DNA of 38,109 nt from Faecalicoccus sp. (GCA_017941505.1 JAGAWH010000167.1:1-38109); one strand, 5' to 3'. Counted from the stretch's first letter, positions 1 to 8,101 are shown. Program-made: numbers and translations. The notes: generated by a model from the sequence alone, not told the origin.

Positions 1-4
1 ATGC

Positions 5-110
5 CCTTTGGCAACGCAGCGGGCCAGTGTAGCAGGGGGAAAACCCATTCCTCAATGGCTTTCGCGGCATAAGTCCTGCCTCAGAGGACTGGGACATTTT
101 CCCTTAATAA
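5..110 (+). ncRNA. possible 3' part of a structured RNA
   Basis: This stretch is GC-rich compared with the AT-rich DNA after it and can fold well. AGTCCT at about 71-76 pairs with AGGACT around a 7-base loop, CCATT/AATGG forms a second small hairpin, and GGGAAAA near 38-44 can pair with TTTTCCC near 98-104. No convincing ribosome binding site or protein family was seen for the short open frame here. The GCGGGCCAG and GCGGCAT strings recall parts of 6S RNA, but the 5' half would lie outside the window, so the identity is unproven. Confidence 0.25.
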
Positions 111-167
111 CTATTAAGACATTATCACTTGATAACCACATGATACTCAGTTTTAATCTAAAAAACC

Positions 168-196
168 TTGAAATCATACTTTTCACATGATATTAT
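168..196 (+). promoter_or_regulatory. rpmE promoter
   Basis: TTGAAA (168-173) and TATTAT (191-196) are separated by exactly 17 bases, a near-consensus vegetative promoter. The predicted start is near 203, giving a leader of about 50 bases before rpmE. Confidence 0.7.
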
Positions 197-210
197 TTGA
201 TGGCACTTAC

Positions 211-233
211 TTTAGACTCACAGGTGGTCTAAG
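211..233 (+). promoter_or_regulatory. rpmE leader hairpin, candidate L31 autoregulatory element
   Basis: TTAGAC (212-217) pairs with GTCTAA (227-232) across a 9-base loop, and the hairpin ends just before the GGAGG ribosome binding site near 239-244. Autoregulatory L31 leaders are known in Firmicutes. That this hairpin is one is inferred from its position only. Confidence 0.35.
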
Positions 234-251
234 GCGGAAGGAGGTTACAAC

Positions 252-467
252 ATGAAAAAGGGAATTCATCCGAATTACCATAAAGTTAAATGTGTTTGTA
301 CATCTTGCGGAAATGAGTTCGAAACAGGAAGCACTATTAAAGGTGATTTAATGCGTGTAGATACATGCAGTAATTGTCACCCGTTCTTCACAGGACGTCA
401 GCGTTTCGCTGCTGCGCAGGGTCGTATCGAGAAGTTTAACAAAAAATACGGATTTACAAATAAATAG
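252..467 (+). CDS. rpmE: 50S ribosomal protein L31
   Basis: This 71-residue protein belongs to the large ribosomal subunit. It has the typical start MKKGIHP, the HPFFTG motif and the GR..FNKKYG end of the family. Cysteines at 14, 16 and 19 and a CSNC pair (39, 42) mark it as the zinc-binding (C+) form, which can serve as a zinc store in Firmicutes that also carry a zinc-free paralogue. The start is fixed by a strong GGAGG site about 8 bases upstream. A promoter and leader hairpin precede it and a terminator follows, so it can be expressed as a single gene. Confidence 0.96.
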   Translation: MKKGIHPNYHKVKCVCTSCGNEFETGSTIKGDLMRVDTCSNCHPFFTGRQRFAAAQGRIEKFNKKYGFTNK

Positions 468-475
468 CAGAGATA

Positions 476-510
476 AGCAGCGTCATTATTTGGCGCTGTT
501 TTCTTTTTTC
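476..510 (+). terminator. rpmE terminator
   Basis: CAGCG (478-482) pairs with CGCTG (494-498), flanked by A/T pairs, and is followed by a T-rich tail to about 509. The next gene starts only 14 bases later. Confidence 0.7.
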
Positions 511-523
511 GGAGGGAAAGGAT

Positions 524-1693
524 ATGAAGGTAAGATCAAATAGAATGAGCGCATTTCAATCATCCGTATTTACGGAATTGAAATATATGAAAACAGATTA
601 TGAAAATCGTACCGGTATTCAAACTATTGATTTCTCGATTGGAGCACCCAACATTGCTCCCCAAAAGTCCATCATGGAAGAGCTGGCAAGACAGGTTATG
701 GTACCGGATAACTATAAATATGCCATCATCGATTTAGATAAAATGCAGGAAACGATCCAGAAATGGTATTTAAACAGATATCAAGTTGAACTGTCTAAGG
801 ATGAGATGGTTTGTGTTCAGGGCTCTCAGGAGGCATTAAGCGAGCTATGGTTATCGGTTGTCGATGAAGGGGATATTGTCCTTGTTCCCGATCCTTATTA
901 TCCGGTATTTGCGGATGGTCCTAAAATCGCAGGTGCCAAGGTAGTTCCTATGCCTTTACGGGAAGAAAACGATTATTTGATTGACTTTGATGAAATTGAC
1001 CCGGAAATCGCAAAAGAAGCCAAGGCGATGTTAGTGTCTTATCCCAACAACCCAACCTGTGCCATTGCCCCGGACAGCTTTTATGAGAAGTTGATTGCGT
1101 TTGCCAAAAAATATGATTTATTTGTGCTGCATGATAATGCCTACAGCGAATTAGTATTTGATGGCAAAGTAGGAAAAAGCTTTCTAGCCTATGAAGGAGC
1201 TAAGGATGTCGGTGTAGAATTGAATTCTTTCTCTAAGACATTTGGGATTGCCGGGGCAAGACTTGGAGTCTGTGTCGGAAATAAAGATGTAATAGACAGC
1301 TTTAAAATGTTGAAATCCAATATGGATTACGGAATTTTCCTGCCGATTCAATATGCCGGTATGGAAGCTTTGATCAATGCTCAGGATTCCATCAAGGAAA
1401 CCTGCAAAGCGTATGAAAGACGAAGAGATCTTGTCAGTGAAGAATTTTTAAAGGCAGGATGGTATGTTCCGAAAAGCCCAGCAACGATGTTTGCGTGGGC
1501 AAAAATCCCGGATAAATACGAAACCTCGATGGATTTTGTGAAAGACTTACTCAACAAAACAGGTATCGTTGTTACACCGGGTCAGGCTTTCGGCAAAGAA
1601 GGAGACCGCTATGTCCGCCTGGCTTTGGTGGAAGATGAAGAAAACATTAAAGAAGCTGCCCAAAGAATGATGAAAACAGATATTTTTCGTTAA
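524..1693 (+). CDS. PLP-dependent class I/II aminotransferase (LL-DAP or aspartate aminotransferase-like)
   Basis: This 389-residue fold-type I aminotransferase has the standard motifs in order: the substrate-side YPNNPT loop near residue 174, the HDNAYSEL motif holding the Asp and Tyr that contact PLP, and SFSKTFGIAGARLG with the Schiff-base lysine at K238. Length is normal for the subgroup. Sequence style resembles proteins annotated as LL-diaminopimelate aminotransferase or aspartate aminotransferase, but the substrate cannot be settled by reading. Start is set by GGAGGGAAAGG just upstream. It follows the rpmE terminator so closely that no separate promoter fits, so transcription probably depends on read-through. 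Confidence 0.85.
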   Translation: MKVRSNRMSAFQSSVFTELKYMKTDYENRTGIQTIDFSIGAPNIAPQKSIMEELARQVMVPDNYKYAIIDLDKMQETIQKWYLNRYQVELSKDEMVCVQGSQEALSELWLSVVDEGDIVLVPDPYYPVFADGPKIAGAKVVPMPLREENDYLIDFDEIDPEIAKEAKAMLVSYPNNPTCAIAPDSFYEKLIAFAKKYDLFVLHDNAYSELVFDGKVGKSFLAYEGAKDVGVELNSFSKTFGIAGARLGVCVGNKDVIDSFKMLKSNMDYGIFLPIQYAGMEALINAQDSIKETCKAYERRRDLVSEEFLKAGWYVPKSPATMFAWAKIPDKYETSMDFVKDLLNKTGIVVTPGQAFGKEGDRYVRLALVEDEENIKEAAQRMMKTDIFR

Positions 1694-1724
1694 GTACTTC
1701 ATTTTTGATGAAGTGCTTTTTTTA
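1692..1724 (+). terminator. terminator after aminotransferase
   Basis: AGTACTTCA (1693-1701) pairs with TGAAGTGCT (1708-1716, one G-T pair), followed by seven T. The converging tetR gene ends just beyond at 1732. Confidence 0.8.
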
Positions 1725-1731
1725 TGAAATG

Positions 1732-2310
1732 TTAAAGATGGCTGAACACTTCATCTCGAACATATCTTGTTGAAGCATCACAAATGGCCGCAATTGTTTG
1801 TACCGATTCATCACATCCATTAATAAACCACTCCAATATAATATTTCGTAATGCGCCTATGCAGGCAACCAATAAGTAATAACTTTTTTTATCAATCGCT
1901 GGGTATGTTGTTTTAATGTAGTCCCGAAATTGAAAAAAAGCGGTTTTTTCGATGTTTGTCTTCAAAACAAGCGAATAGAGATCAATATTGTCTTTCATCA
2001 TCTGCACGATTGGTGGAAATACATCTTCTTTGTTGTTGATTGCGTTCCAGACAGCCTTATTCACTTCTTTTAATTCATGGTTGATCATTTCCGATAATAT
2101 GTCATCAACGGTTTGATAGTTTGAATAAAATGCAGTTCTGGAGACGCCGGCTCTTCGAGTGAGTTCAGAAACAGATATATCGTTAATATCTTTAGTGTCT
2201 AATATTTGAACCAATGCGTTTTGAAGACATGTTTTTGTCATAAGTTTAGCCTGCTTGTTGGATAAGCGGACAATATTTTTCTTTTCGAGTTCTGTTTTTT
2301 GTTCTTGCAT
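1732..2310 (-). CDS. TetR/AcrR-family regulator
   Basis: This 192-residue protein has an N-terminal helix-turn-helix in the TetR arrangement (residues about 45-75, containing the GVSRTAFYSNYQ motif) and a helical C-terminal ligand/dimer domain of normal size. Such proteins usually repress a neighbouring operon until a small ligand binds; lipids and other hydrophobic molecules are common ligands. The gene diverges from the radical SAM operon, and the 148-base gap contains face-to-face promoters over a nested palindrome. It is therefore the likely local repressor of that operon and of itself. The ligand is unknown; a lipid is plausible from the target genes. Confidence 0.9.
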   Translation of the reverse strand: MQEQKTELEKKNIVRLSNKQAKLMTKTCLQNALVQILDTKDINDISVSELTRRAGVSRTAFYSNYQTVDDILSEMINHELKEVNKAVWNAINNKEDVFPPIVQMMKDNIDLYSLVLKTNIEKTAFFQFRDYIKTTYPAIDKKSYYLLVACIGALRNIILEWFINGCDESVQTIAAICDASTRYVRDEVFSHL

Positions 2311-2362
2311 GACAATTCTCCTTGTTTTTGTAGTGGGATATCAATGTACTATTTTTTTGTAG

Positions 2363-2391
2363 TTGTCATATATATACCAAACGCTTACAAT
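2363..2391 (+). promoter_or_regulatory. promoter of the radical SAM-lipid operon
   Basis: TTGTCA (2363-2368), a 17-base spacer and TACAAT (2386-2391) make a good vegetative promoter with a predicted start near 2398. Its -10 box overlaps the outer arm of the palindrome at 2387-2428. Confidence 0.65.
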
Positions 2392-2428
2392 TACAACAAC
2401 ATTACAGTTGTAATGCCATTATAATTGT
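2387..2428. promoter_or_regulatory. nested palindrome, probable TetR operator
   Basis: Two inverted repeats share one centre. The inner one is CATTACA-GT-TGTAATG (2400-2415); the outer arms are ACAATTA (2387-2393) and TAATTGT (2422-2428), exactly equidistant from it. ATTACAAC (2391-2398) and GTTGTAAT (2407-2414) form an alternative 8-base pair of arms. The element covers both predicted transcription starts and touches both -10 boxes, as expected for repression of both directions. Confidence 0.65.
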
Positions 2429-2446
2429 TGGTTTGGCGTTAGTCAA
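2418..2446 (-). promoter_or_regulatory. tetR promoter (minus strand)
   Basis: On the minus strand TTGACT (2446-2441), 17 bases and a perfect TATAAT (2423-2418) precede the tetR gene. The predicted start near 2411 faces the plus-strand promoter, so the two transcripts would overlap at their 5' ends. Confidence 0.7.
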
Positions 2447-2458
2447 CCGGAGGTATTT

Positions 2459-3808
2459 ATGAGTATTAAATCAACACTGACAAAATTTGGCTTGGAACAG
2501 ATGATAGATTATGTTTACAAGGATCCAGAAAAAGGCATGGTTAAAGTATTAAATTGGGCTGACCAGTTTTCTAAAGGAGAATATGAACCTCATAGAAAAA
2601 TGATTCGGCAAGTTGTTGAGGATGAAAATAATCCTTATCATTCATTTGTGAATAAGATTTTCACCGATCTTGATAAAGAAGTTGTTAAAAAAATTCTGGT
2701 GAATTTCTTTGTATACGCAAACTTGGCGGGATGGCCAATCCAAGAAGAAAACCGAAAAAAATATAACTGTAATATTCCATGGGCAATTTTGTTGGATCCA
2801 ACAAGCGCATGTAATTTACATTGTACAGGGTGCTGGGCTGCTGAATATGGTAACAAGTTAAATCTATCATTTGATGAGATTGATGACATCATTAGACAGG
2901 GAAAAGAACTTGGTATTTATATGTATATTTATACAGGTGGAGAACCACTTGTTCGAAAGAAAGATTTAATTAAACTATGTGAAAAACATGATGATTGTGT
3001 CTTCCTGTCTTTTACCAATGGAACTTTAATCGATGAAGCATTTGCGGATGAAATGTTAAGAGTAGGCAATTTTGTACCTGCAATTTCTCTGGAAGGATTT
3101 GAAGGTGCTACAGATAGTCGAAGAGGTATCGGTGTATATGATCATGTTTTACGTGCCATGTCTATTTTGAAAAAGAAAAGACTTCCTTTTGGAATTTCCG
3201 CATGTTATACATCACAGAACTATGAATCTATCTCATCTGAGGAATTCTATGATTTGATGATTGATAATGGTGCATATTTTGTATGGTTCTTCCATTATAT
3301 GCCGGTTGGAAACGATGCGAATTTAGATTTATTACCAACACCTCAGCAGCGTATTGGAATGTATAAGACGGTTCGGAAATATCGCGCCACAAAACCATTG
3401 TTTGCGATGGATTTCCAAAATGATGCTGAATATGTGGGTGGCTGTATTGCCGGCGGAAGAAGATATCTTCATATTAACGCTAATGGGGATGTGGACCCTT
3501 GCGTATTTATCCATTATTCGGATTCGAACATTCGTGAAAAGACATTATTGGAAGCATTACGTTCACCGATGTTTATGCAATATCACGACAACATACCTTT
3601 CAATGAGAATATGTTAAAGCCATGCCCAATGTTAGAAAATTCCGGAAAATTGACAGAAATGGTAAATGCAGCACATGCACATTCTACGGATTTACAATCA
3701 CCGGAAAGTGCTGATCATCTCTGTGGTAAGACAAAACCATATGCAGATAATTGGAGTCCGTTTGCTGATGAACTGTGGCAGAGCTCTCAGGCAGGTAAAA
3801 CAGAGTGA
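2459..3808 (+). CDS. radical SAM enzyme with extra C-terminal cysteines
   Basis: This 449-residue protein carries the radical SAM cluster motif CX3CX2C at C118, C122 and C125, followed by YTGGEPL, the usual SAM-binding glycine motif. Cysteines at 329 (GGC), 348 (DPC), 389 (KPC) and 422 could bind an auxiliary Fe-S cluster, in the manner of SPASM or twitch domains. About 110 residues precede the core and may recognise the substrate. The enzyme would make a 5'-deoxyadenosyl radical for chemistry on unactivated carbon. It is first in an operon with DegV, MetK-like, patatin and PAP2 genes, which points to a lipid substrate. Start follows an ACCGGAGG site. The reaction is unknown. Confidence 0.85.
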   Translation: MSIKSTLTKFGLEQMIDYVYKDPEKGMVKVLNWADQFSKGEYEPHRKMIRQVVEDENNPYHSFVNKIFTDLDKEVVKKILVNFFVYANLAGWPIQEENRKKYNCNIPWAILLDPTSACNLHCTGCWAAEYGNKLNLSFDEIDDIIRQGKELGIYMYIYTGGEPLVRKKDLIKLCEKHDDCVFLSFTNGTLIDEAFADEMLRVGNFVPAISLEGFEGATDSRRGIGVYDHVLRAMSILKKKRLPFGISACYTSQNYESISSEEFYDLMIDNGAYFVWFFHYMPVGNDANLDLLPTPQQRIGMYKTVRKYRATKPLFAMDFQNDAEYVGGCIAGGRRYLHINANGDVDPCVFIHYSDSNIREKTLLEALRSPMFMQYHDNIPFNENMLKPCPMLENSGKLTEMVNAAHAHSTDLQSPESADHLCGKTKPYADNWSPFADELWQSSQAGKTE

Positions 3809-4680
3809 GAGAATATGTAATATTAACGGATGCGACGGCGGATCATATAGAAGACTATTTGAATACATACGATATAGATATAATTCCCATGACAATTAGT
3901 ATGGGTGATAAAGAATATGTATACGGAGCAGATAACAGCACAATCAGCGTAGGTGAATTTTATGCTCTCCAGCGTGAACACAATTATTGGCGTACATCCG
4001 CTATAGCTCCGGGAGTATATGAGAAGTATTTTGAGAAATATGCATCACAAGGAAAAGATATTATCTATTTATGTTTTTCTTCCGGGATGTCAAGCACATA
4101 TCAAACTTCATGTATTGTAGCAGATATATTAAAAGATAAATATCCACAGATTCGTATTACATGTATTGATACGTTGAATGGTTCAACACCTCAGGGATTT
4201 CTTGTTCGAGAAGCTTTGGTGAAGAAAAGCGAAGGCTTAAGCTATGATGAATTCATTGATTGGGTCAACAATAATAAATTGAATGTTGGTGTCTATTTCA
4301 GCGTTGATACATTAGATCATTTGTATCATGGAGGACGATTGTCTAAAACAGAGGCCGCAATCGGATCTACTTTTCACATAAAACCATTTTTGACGATTAA
4401 TCGTGAAGGTAAATTAGATGTTGTCGCAAAGCCAATAGGAATGCACAAAGCGATGAATCTAGTGGTAGAGAAAATGAAAAACGAATGGCGTCCGGAGATG
4501 GGAAGATATGTATTAATTTGTCATGGTGATGATCAAAAGAGGGCCGATAAGTTAAGAGAAAAGATAGCGGATGAATTTCCGTCGGCAGAGATAGAGATAG
4601 GGTTAGTAGACCCAATTATTGGCGCGCATACCGGACCGGGAATGATTTCACTTTGTTTCTGGAGTAAAGAGAGGGAGTAA
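3805..4680 (+). CDS. DegV-family fatty-acid-binding protein
   Basis: This 291-residue protein matches the DegV family. It has the N-terminal ILTDA strand, the FSSGMSSTYQTS loop that holds the acyl carboxylate in family structures, and the LDHLYHGGRLSKTEAAIG region followed by IKPFLTI. DegV proteins bind single fatty acids, and FakB members hand them to FakA for phosphorylation. No fakA-like gene is seen nearby, so this copy may serve its operon partner instead. The start is GTG at 3805, overlapping the radical SAM stop as GTGA, so the two are probably translationally coupled. Confidence 0.93.
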   Translation: MREYVILTDATADHIEDYLNTYDIDIIPMTISMGDKEYVYGADNSTISVGEFYALQREHNYWRTSAIAPGVYEKYFEKYASQGKDIIYLCFSSGMSSTYQTSCIVADILKDKYPQIRITCIDTLNGSTPQGFLVREALVKKSEGLSYDEFIDWVNNNKLNVGVYFSVDTLDHLYHGGRLSKTEAAIGSTFHIKPFLTINREGKLDVVAKPIGMHKAMNLVVEKMKNEWRPEMGRYVLICHGDDQKRADKLREKIADEFPSAEIEIGLVDPIIGAHTGPGMISLCFWSKERE

Positions 4681-4686
4681 GAATTT

Positions 4687-5523
4687 ATGTTTGAAAAAGT
4701 AAATCCACGACATCCGGATAAATTAGCCGATCAGATCGCAGGAGCTATTGTGGATCTGGCATATACAAAAAATCAGAATCCTACAGTTGCGTGTGAGGTT
4801 CTCATTGGACATGGACATTGTCACATTATCAATGAAACGTCGGAGCATTTCAATAAAGAAGAAATTACCAGAATAGTCGATAGAATCGTGGGTAAACATT
4901 TAGATATTGATTATGCGGAATATATGCAGGATAAATTTTTATCGAATAACCAAAAAGGAGCAATTCGATGCGGAGATAACGGTATATTTAGAGGCTTACC
5001 ACTAACGAAAGAACAAAAAGAATTATCAATCATAGCTCATAAAATATACGATCAATATCCTTACGATGGGAAATATATTTTAGATTACAAATCCAAGCGA
5101 TTGATAATCTGTCAAAGTATGGCACAAAATGATGAAATTCAAAAGATTGTTAAAGTATCAAATCCGGATATCACTTTGGAAATAAATCCATTAGGATACT
5201 GGACCGGCGGAATTGATGTGGATAGCGGTGCTGTAAATCGAAAATTAGGCTCCGATATGGCAGACTCATTGACCGGAGGAGGTTTATGGGGAAAGGATCT
5301 TTCAAAAGCGGATATCACATTGAATTTATATGCATGGAAATATGCACAGCTTCTCGATGAGAAGGTAGAAATTTTATGCGCAATCGGTGATGAAGAAGTT
5401 ACTGTCTGCTACAAAAATAAAACCATGAAAATTAAATACGAAGATATCATCGAAGAAATTCGTAACGTAATTTTTGATGAATATGGAGGATTTGAACAAT
5501 TATCACAATGGGGATATTTCTAA
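4687..5523 (+). CDS. compact MetK-like S-adenosylmethionine synthetase
   Basis: This 278-residue protein aligns along the whole of MetK, which is normally about 380-400 residues, with the losses in loops. Key positions are kept: HPDK (H9, D11, K12), the GDNG loop (D97 for GDQG), DYK (D133, K135), the GG.D.DSG loop with D179, R185-K186, and GGG..GKD..K.D with K203, K207 and D209. These correspond to the methionine, ATP and metal ligands of MetK, so the enzyme may well be active. It lies 6 bases after degV in a radical SAM operon and is probably a dedicated SAM source. It could instead use a different nucleoside or amino acid. Confidence 0.85.
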   Translation: MFEKVNPRHPDKLADQIAGAIVDLAYTKNQNPTVACEVLIGHGHCHIINETSEHFNKEEITRIVDRIVGKHLDIDYAEYMQDKFLSNNQKGAIRCGDNGIFRGLPLTKEQKELSIIAHKIYDQYPYDGKYILDYKSKRLIICQSMAQNDEIQKIVKVSNPDITLEINPLGYWTGGIDVDSGAVNRKLGSDMADSLTGGGLWGKDLSKADITLNLYAWKYAQLLDEKVEILCAIGDEEVTVCYKNKTMKIKYEDIIEEIRNVIFDEYGGFEQLSQWGYF

Positions 5524-5539
5524 TGAAAGACGGTGAACT

Positions 5540-6376
5540 ATGTTAGGTTTAATTGATGTTGGAGGCGGTAATAGAGGAGCGTTTGGTGCCGGCGTATTAG
5601 ACTATTGTATAGATCATCATATTGTTATGGAGTATTGTATAGGAATTTCTGCCGGAAGCGCAAATTGTGTTTCCTATATCGCCAAACAAAGAGGTCGTAA
5701 TCTTCGGTTTTATACCGACTACAATCTTTCTAATGAATTTTTAAGTTTAAGAAATGGAATCAAACATCATTCTTTAACCAATTTAGACTATATTTACTCA
5801 ACCATCAGCAATGAAGATGGTAAAGATCCCCTGGATTATAAATCTTTTAAGGAATCGAATCAGGATTGTATTATTGTCGCAACCGATGCCATTACAGGAG
5901 AAGCAGTTTATTTTGATAAAGATGCGTTAAAAGAAAACGATTATCGAGTTCTTGCGGCATCATGTAATATTCCCGGAATTAATCAGGCATATGTATTGAA
6001 TGGACAGGAATATTTTGATGGAGGTTTATCGAATCCAATTCCTATTGATAAAGCCTTTCAAGATGGATGCGATAAAGTGATTGTTATTTTGACTTTGCCT
6101 AAGACGTATTTTAGAGATGATAAACGGGATAGACAGCTGGCAAAATTCATTCGATCTTATCCTAAGATTAAACGGGCTGTTGAAAATCGCAGTTTTATAT
6201 ACAACGAACAATTGAATCAAATTATCGAATTGGAAAAAGATGATAAAGTTTTGATTCTTTCACCGGAAAAGAAGCCGGAGATGGATACATTGGGAAAAAA
6301 TAAAGATGAAATTCTGCGTGTTTATAATGAAGGATATCTGGAAGCTGAAAGGATTAAATCGTTTATAGAACGATAA
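5540..6376 (+). CDS. patatin-like phospholipase
   Basis: This 278-residue protein has all patatin hallmarks: the oxyanion loop GGGNRG (residues 8-13), the nucleophile elbow GISAGS with catalytic S37, and the DGG motif with catalytic D160 followed by NPIP. Patatins hydrolyse acyl esters of phospholipids and related lipids with a Ser-Asp dyad. No signal peptide is seen, so it acts in the cytosol or at the inner membrane face. It sits 16 bases after the metK-like gene. In this operon it could release or prepare acyl chains for the DegV carrier and the radical SAM enzyme; that role is inferred. Confidence 0.93.
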   Translation: MLGLIDVGGGNRGAFGAGVLDYCIDHHIVMEYCIGISAGSANCVSYIAKQRGRNLRFYTDYNLSNEFLSLRNGIKHHSLTNLDYIYSTISNEDGKDPLDYKSFKESNQDCIIVATDAITGEAVYFDKDALKENDYRVLAASCNIPGINQAYVLNGQEYFDGGLSNPIPIDKAFQDGCDKVIVILTLPKTYFRDDKRDRQLAKFIRSYPKIKRAVENRSFIYNEQLNQIIELEKDDKVLILSPEKKPEMDTLGKNKDEILRVYNEGYLEAERIKSFIER

Positions 6377-6401
6377 TTCTATAAAGAAAGAGAAATGTTT
6401 T

Positions 6402-7043
6402 ATGAAAACACTTAAAGCACAAATATATAAATATCCAATTATCTATACTTTATTATTTTATGGAATATACATATTTAGCTTTTTTCTGATAGAGCAGGTC
6501 AATCAACGGCCTGCCATTCTTATTTATTCTGTATTTGATGATTGGATTCCTTTCTCTAAATATGCAGTCGTTCCTTATTGTATGTGGTTTGTAGAGATTG
6601 CAGGAATTCTATTGTTCCTTTATTTTAAAAAATCGAGAGATATTTACTTTCGAAATATGGCTTTGATACTTAGTTCAATGATGTGTGCTCTGCCAATATT
6701 CTGCCTGTTTCCAACCGCAGTTGATTTACGTCCATCTTCAGTTATTGGAGATGATATCTTATCGAAACTGGTGCGATTTATATACTTTGTGGATGATAGC
6801 CGAAACGTTTGTCCATCGCTTCATGTTACCGAGTGTTATCTTATGATAAAAATTTGGAATCAATATATTGGAAAGAAGAAAGGGCTGCCTATGATGCTTT
6901 TAAATGTGATCATATGTATCTCTACGCTGTTCCTTAAACAGCACAGTGTGATCGATGTTGTCGTTGGATTGTTGTATGGTATATTATTTAAGTATCTTTT
7001 TGACCTTATTGTGTCAAAAAAGTTAAGTGCAACTGCCGGTTGA
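6402..7043 (+). CDS. PAP2-superfamily membrane phosphatase or phosphotransferase
   Basis: This 213-residue protein has about five or six hydrophobic segments. It keeps the PAP2 signatures: DLRPS near residue 110 (reduced KX6RP), CPSLH with H141, and KQHSVID with H181 and D185. Members remove phosphate from lipid phosphates or transfer lipid head groups, as in the AUR1/inositol phosphotransferase branch, which this spacing resembles. It follows the patatin gene after 25 bases and ends the apparent lipid operon. Substrate is unknown; phosphatidic acid, prenyl phosphate or an inositol-type head group are all possible. Confidence 0.82.
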   Translation: MKTLKAQIYKYPIIYTLLFYGIYIFSFFLIEQVNQRPAILIYSVFDDWIPFSKYAVVPYCMWFVEIAGILLFLYFKKSRDIYFRNMALILSSMMCALPIFCLFPTAVDLRPSSVIGDDILSKLVRFIYFVDDSRNVCPSLHVTECYLMIKIWNQYIGKKKGLPMMLLNVIICISTLFLKQHSVIDVVVGLLYGILFKYLFDLIVSKKLSATAG

Positions 7044-7114
7044 CAGATTTCCAAGCCGGTTTGATGGAATTCTACTGATGAAAATTGTACCTAGAAGCCA
7101 GAGAGGTGAACAAA

Positions 7115-8101
7115 ATGATTTTTGCAGATAAAATTATGAATTTAAGAAAGAAAGTCGGATGGTCACAAGAAGAACTGGCAGAGAAGGTGGGCGTTAGCCG
7201 GCAGTCTATTTCTAAGTGGGAAAGCGGGCAGTCCATTCCCGATATTAACCGCATTATTGAATTATCAAAAATATTTGATGTCAGTACCGATTATCTGTTA
7301 AAAGATTCGATGGAAGACCAGCAGGCAAATCCGGCTTTTGAAGACAGTGATGATCTTCCTTTGCGTCCGGTATCCATGGAAGAAGCTAATTCATTTATGG
7401 CAGTTCGTGAAATGATGTCGAAACGTATCAGTATCGGTGTTCTGTTGTGTATTTTATCGCCGATTGCGTTGATTGGATTATCCACTGCCCAAGAGGAAGG
7501 CAAAATTCAACTCAGTGAAATGCAGGCAAGCGGTATAGGCTTGACTATATTGATTGTATTGGTAGGGATTGCGGTTGCACTGTTTATTAACAGCTCTATG
7601 CTCTTTAAACCATATGAAGATATTTCAACAGAAGATATTGATGCGGCTTATGGAGTTGAAGGAATTGCCAGAGATAGAATGGAGAAATTTCATCCTATCT
7701 ATGAAAAATCGATGATTGTCGGTGTTATTTTATGTATCGTATCCTGCCTGCCGGTTTTTATCGCAATGACTTTTACGGAATCTGATTATATGATGACCAT
7801 GGCAGTTTGTGTTATGTTGGCGATCGTTGCGATTGGTGTATTCAATATCGTTCGTGTAAGTACCGTTAATAATGGATATAAAATGTTATTGGAAGAAGGC
7901 GATTATTCCCGCGCTTCGAAAGCAGAAAAGAAAAGTAACGATGATTGGGATACCATTTATTGGGGAATCACGCTTGTGATATGGTTTGGATGGAGTTTTA
8001 TGACAAACGCATGGCATAAAACTTGGATTGTATGGCCGATTGCCGGTATAGGCTATGGTGTATTTATTGCCATTGTTTCTTTGATGCATAAGAAAGATTA
8101 A
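7115..8101 (+). CDS. Xre-family HTH regulator with membrane domain
   Basis: This 328-residue protein begins with an Xre/Cro helix-turn-helix (residues about 1-60, with [23 protein letters not shown]) and continues into about six hydrophobic segments. It is thus a membrane-bound DNA-binding protein, a design seen in many Firmicutes. The ATG at 7115 with GAGAGGTGAAC upstream is preferred over an in-frame TTG thirty bases earlier. No terminator separates it from the PAP2 gene 71 bases upstream, so it may be co-transcribed and may sense membrane state. That link is inferred. Confidence 0.85.
   Translation: MIFADKIMNLRKKVGWSQEELAEKVGVSRQSISKWESGQSIPDINRIIELSKIFDVSTDYLLKDSMEDQQANPAFEDSDDLPLRPVSMEEANSFMAVREMMSKRISIGVLLCILSPIALIGLSTAQEEGKIQLSEMQASGIGLTILIVLVGIAVALFINSSMLFKPYEDISTEDIDAAYGVEGIARDRMEKFHPIYEKSMIVGVILCIVSCLPVFIAMTFTESDYMMTMAVCVMLAIVAIGVFNIVRVSTVNNGYKMLLEEGDYSRASKAEKKSNDDWDTIYWGITLVIWFGWSFMTNAWHKTWIVWPIAGIGYGVFIAIVSLMHKKD

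Noticed and set aside
8..190. A 60-residue open frame at the left edge.
   Set aside because: It has no ribosome binding site or family resemblance, overlaps the rpmE promoter, and lies over apparent RNA hairpins.
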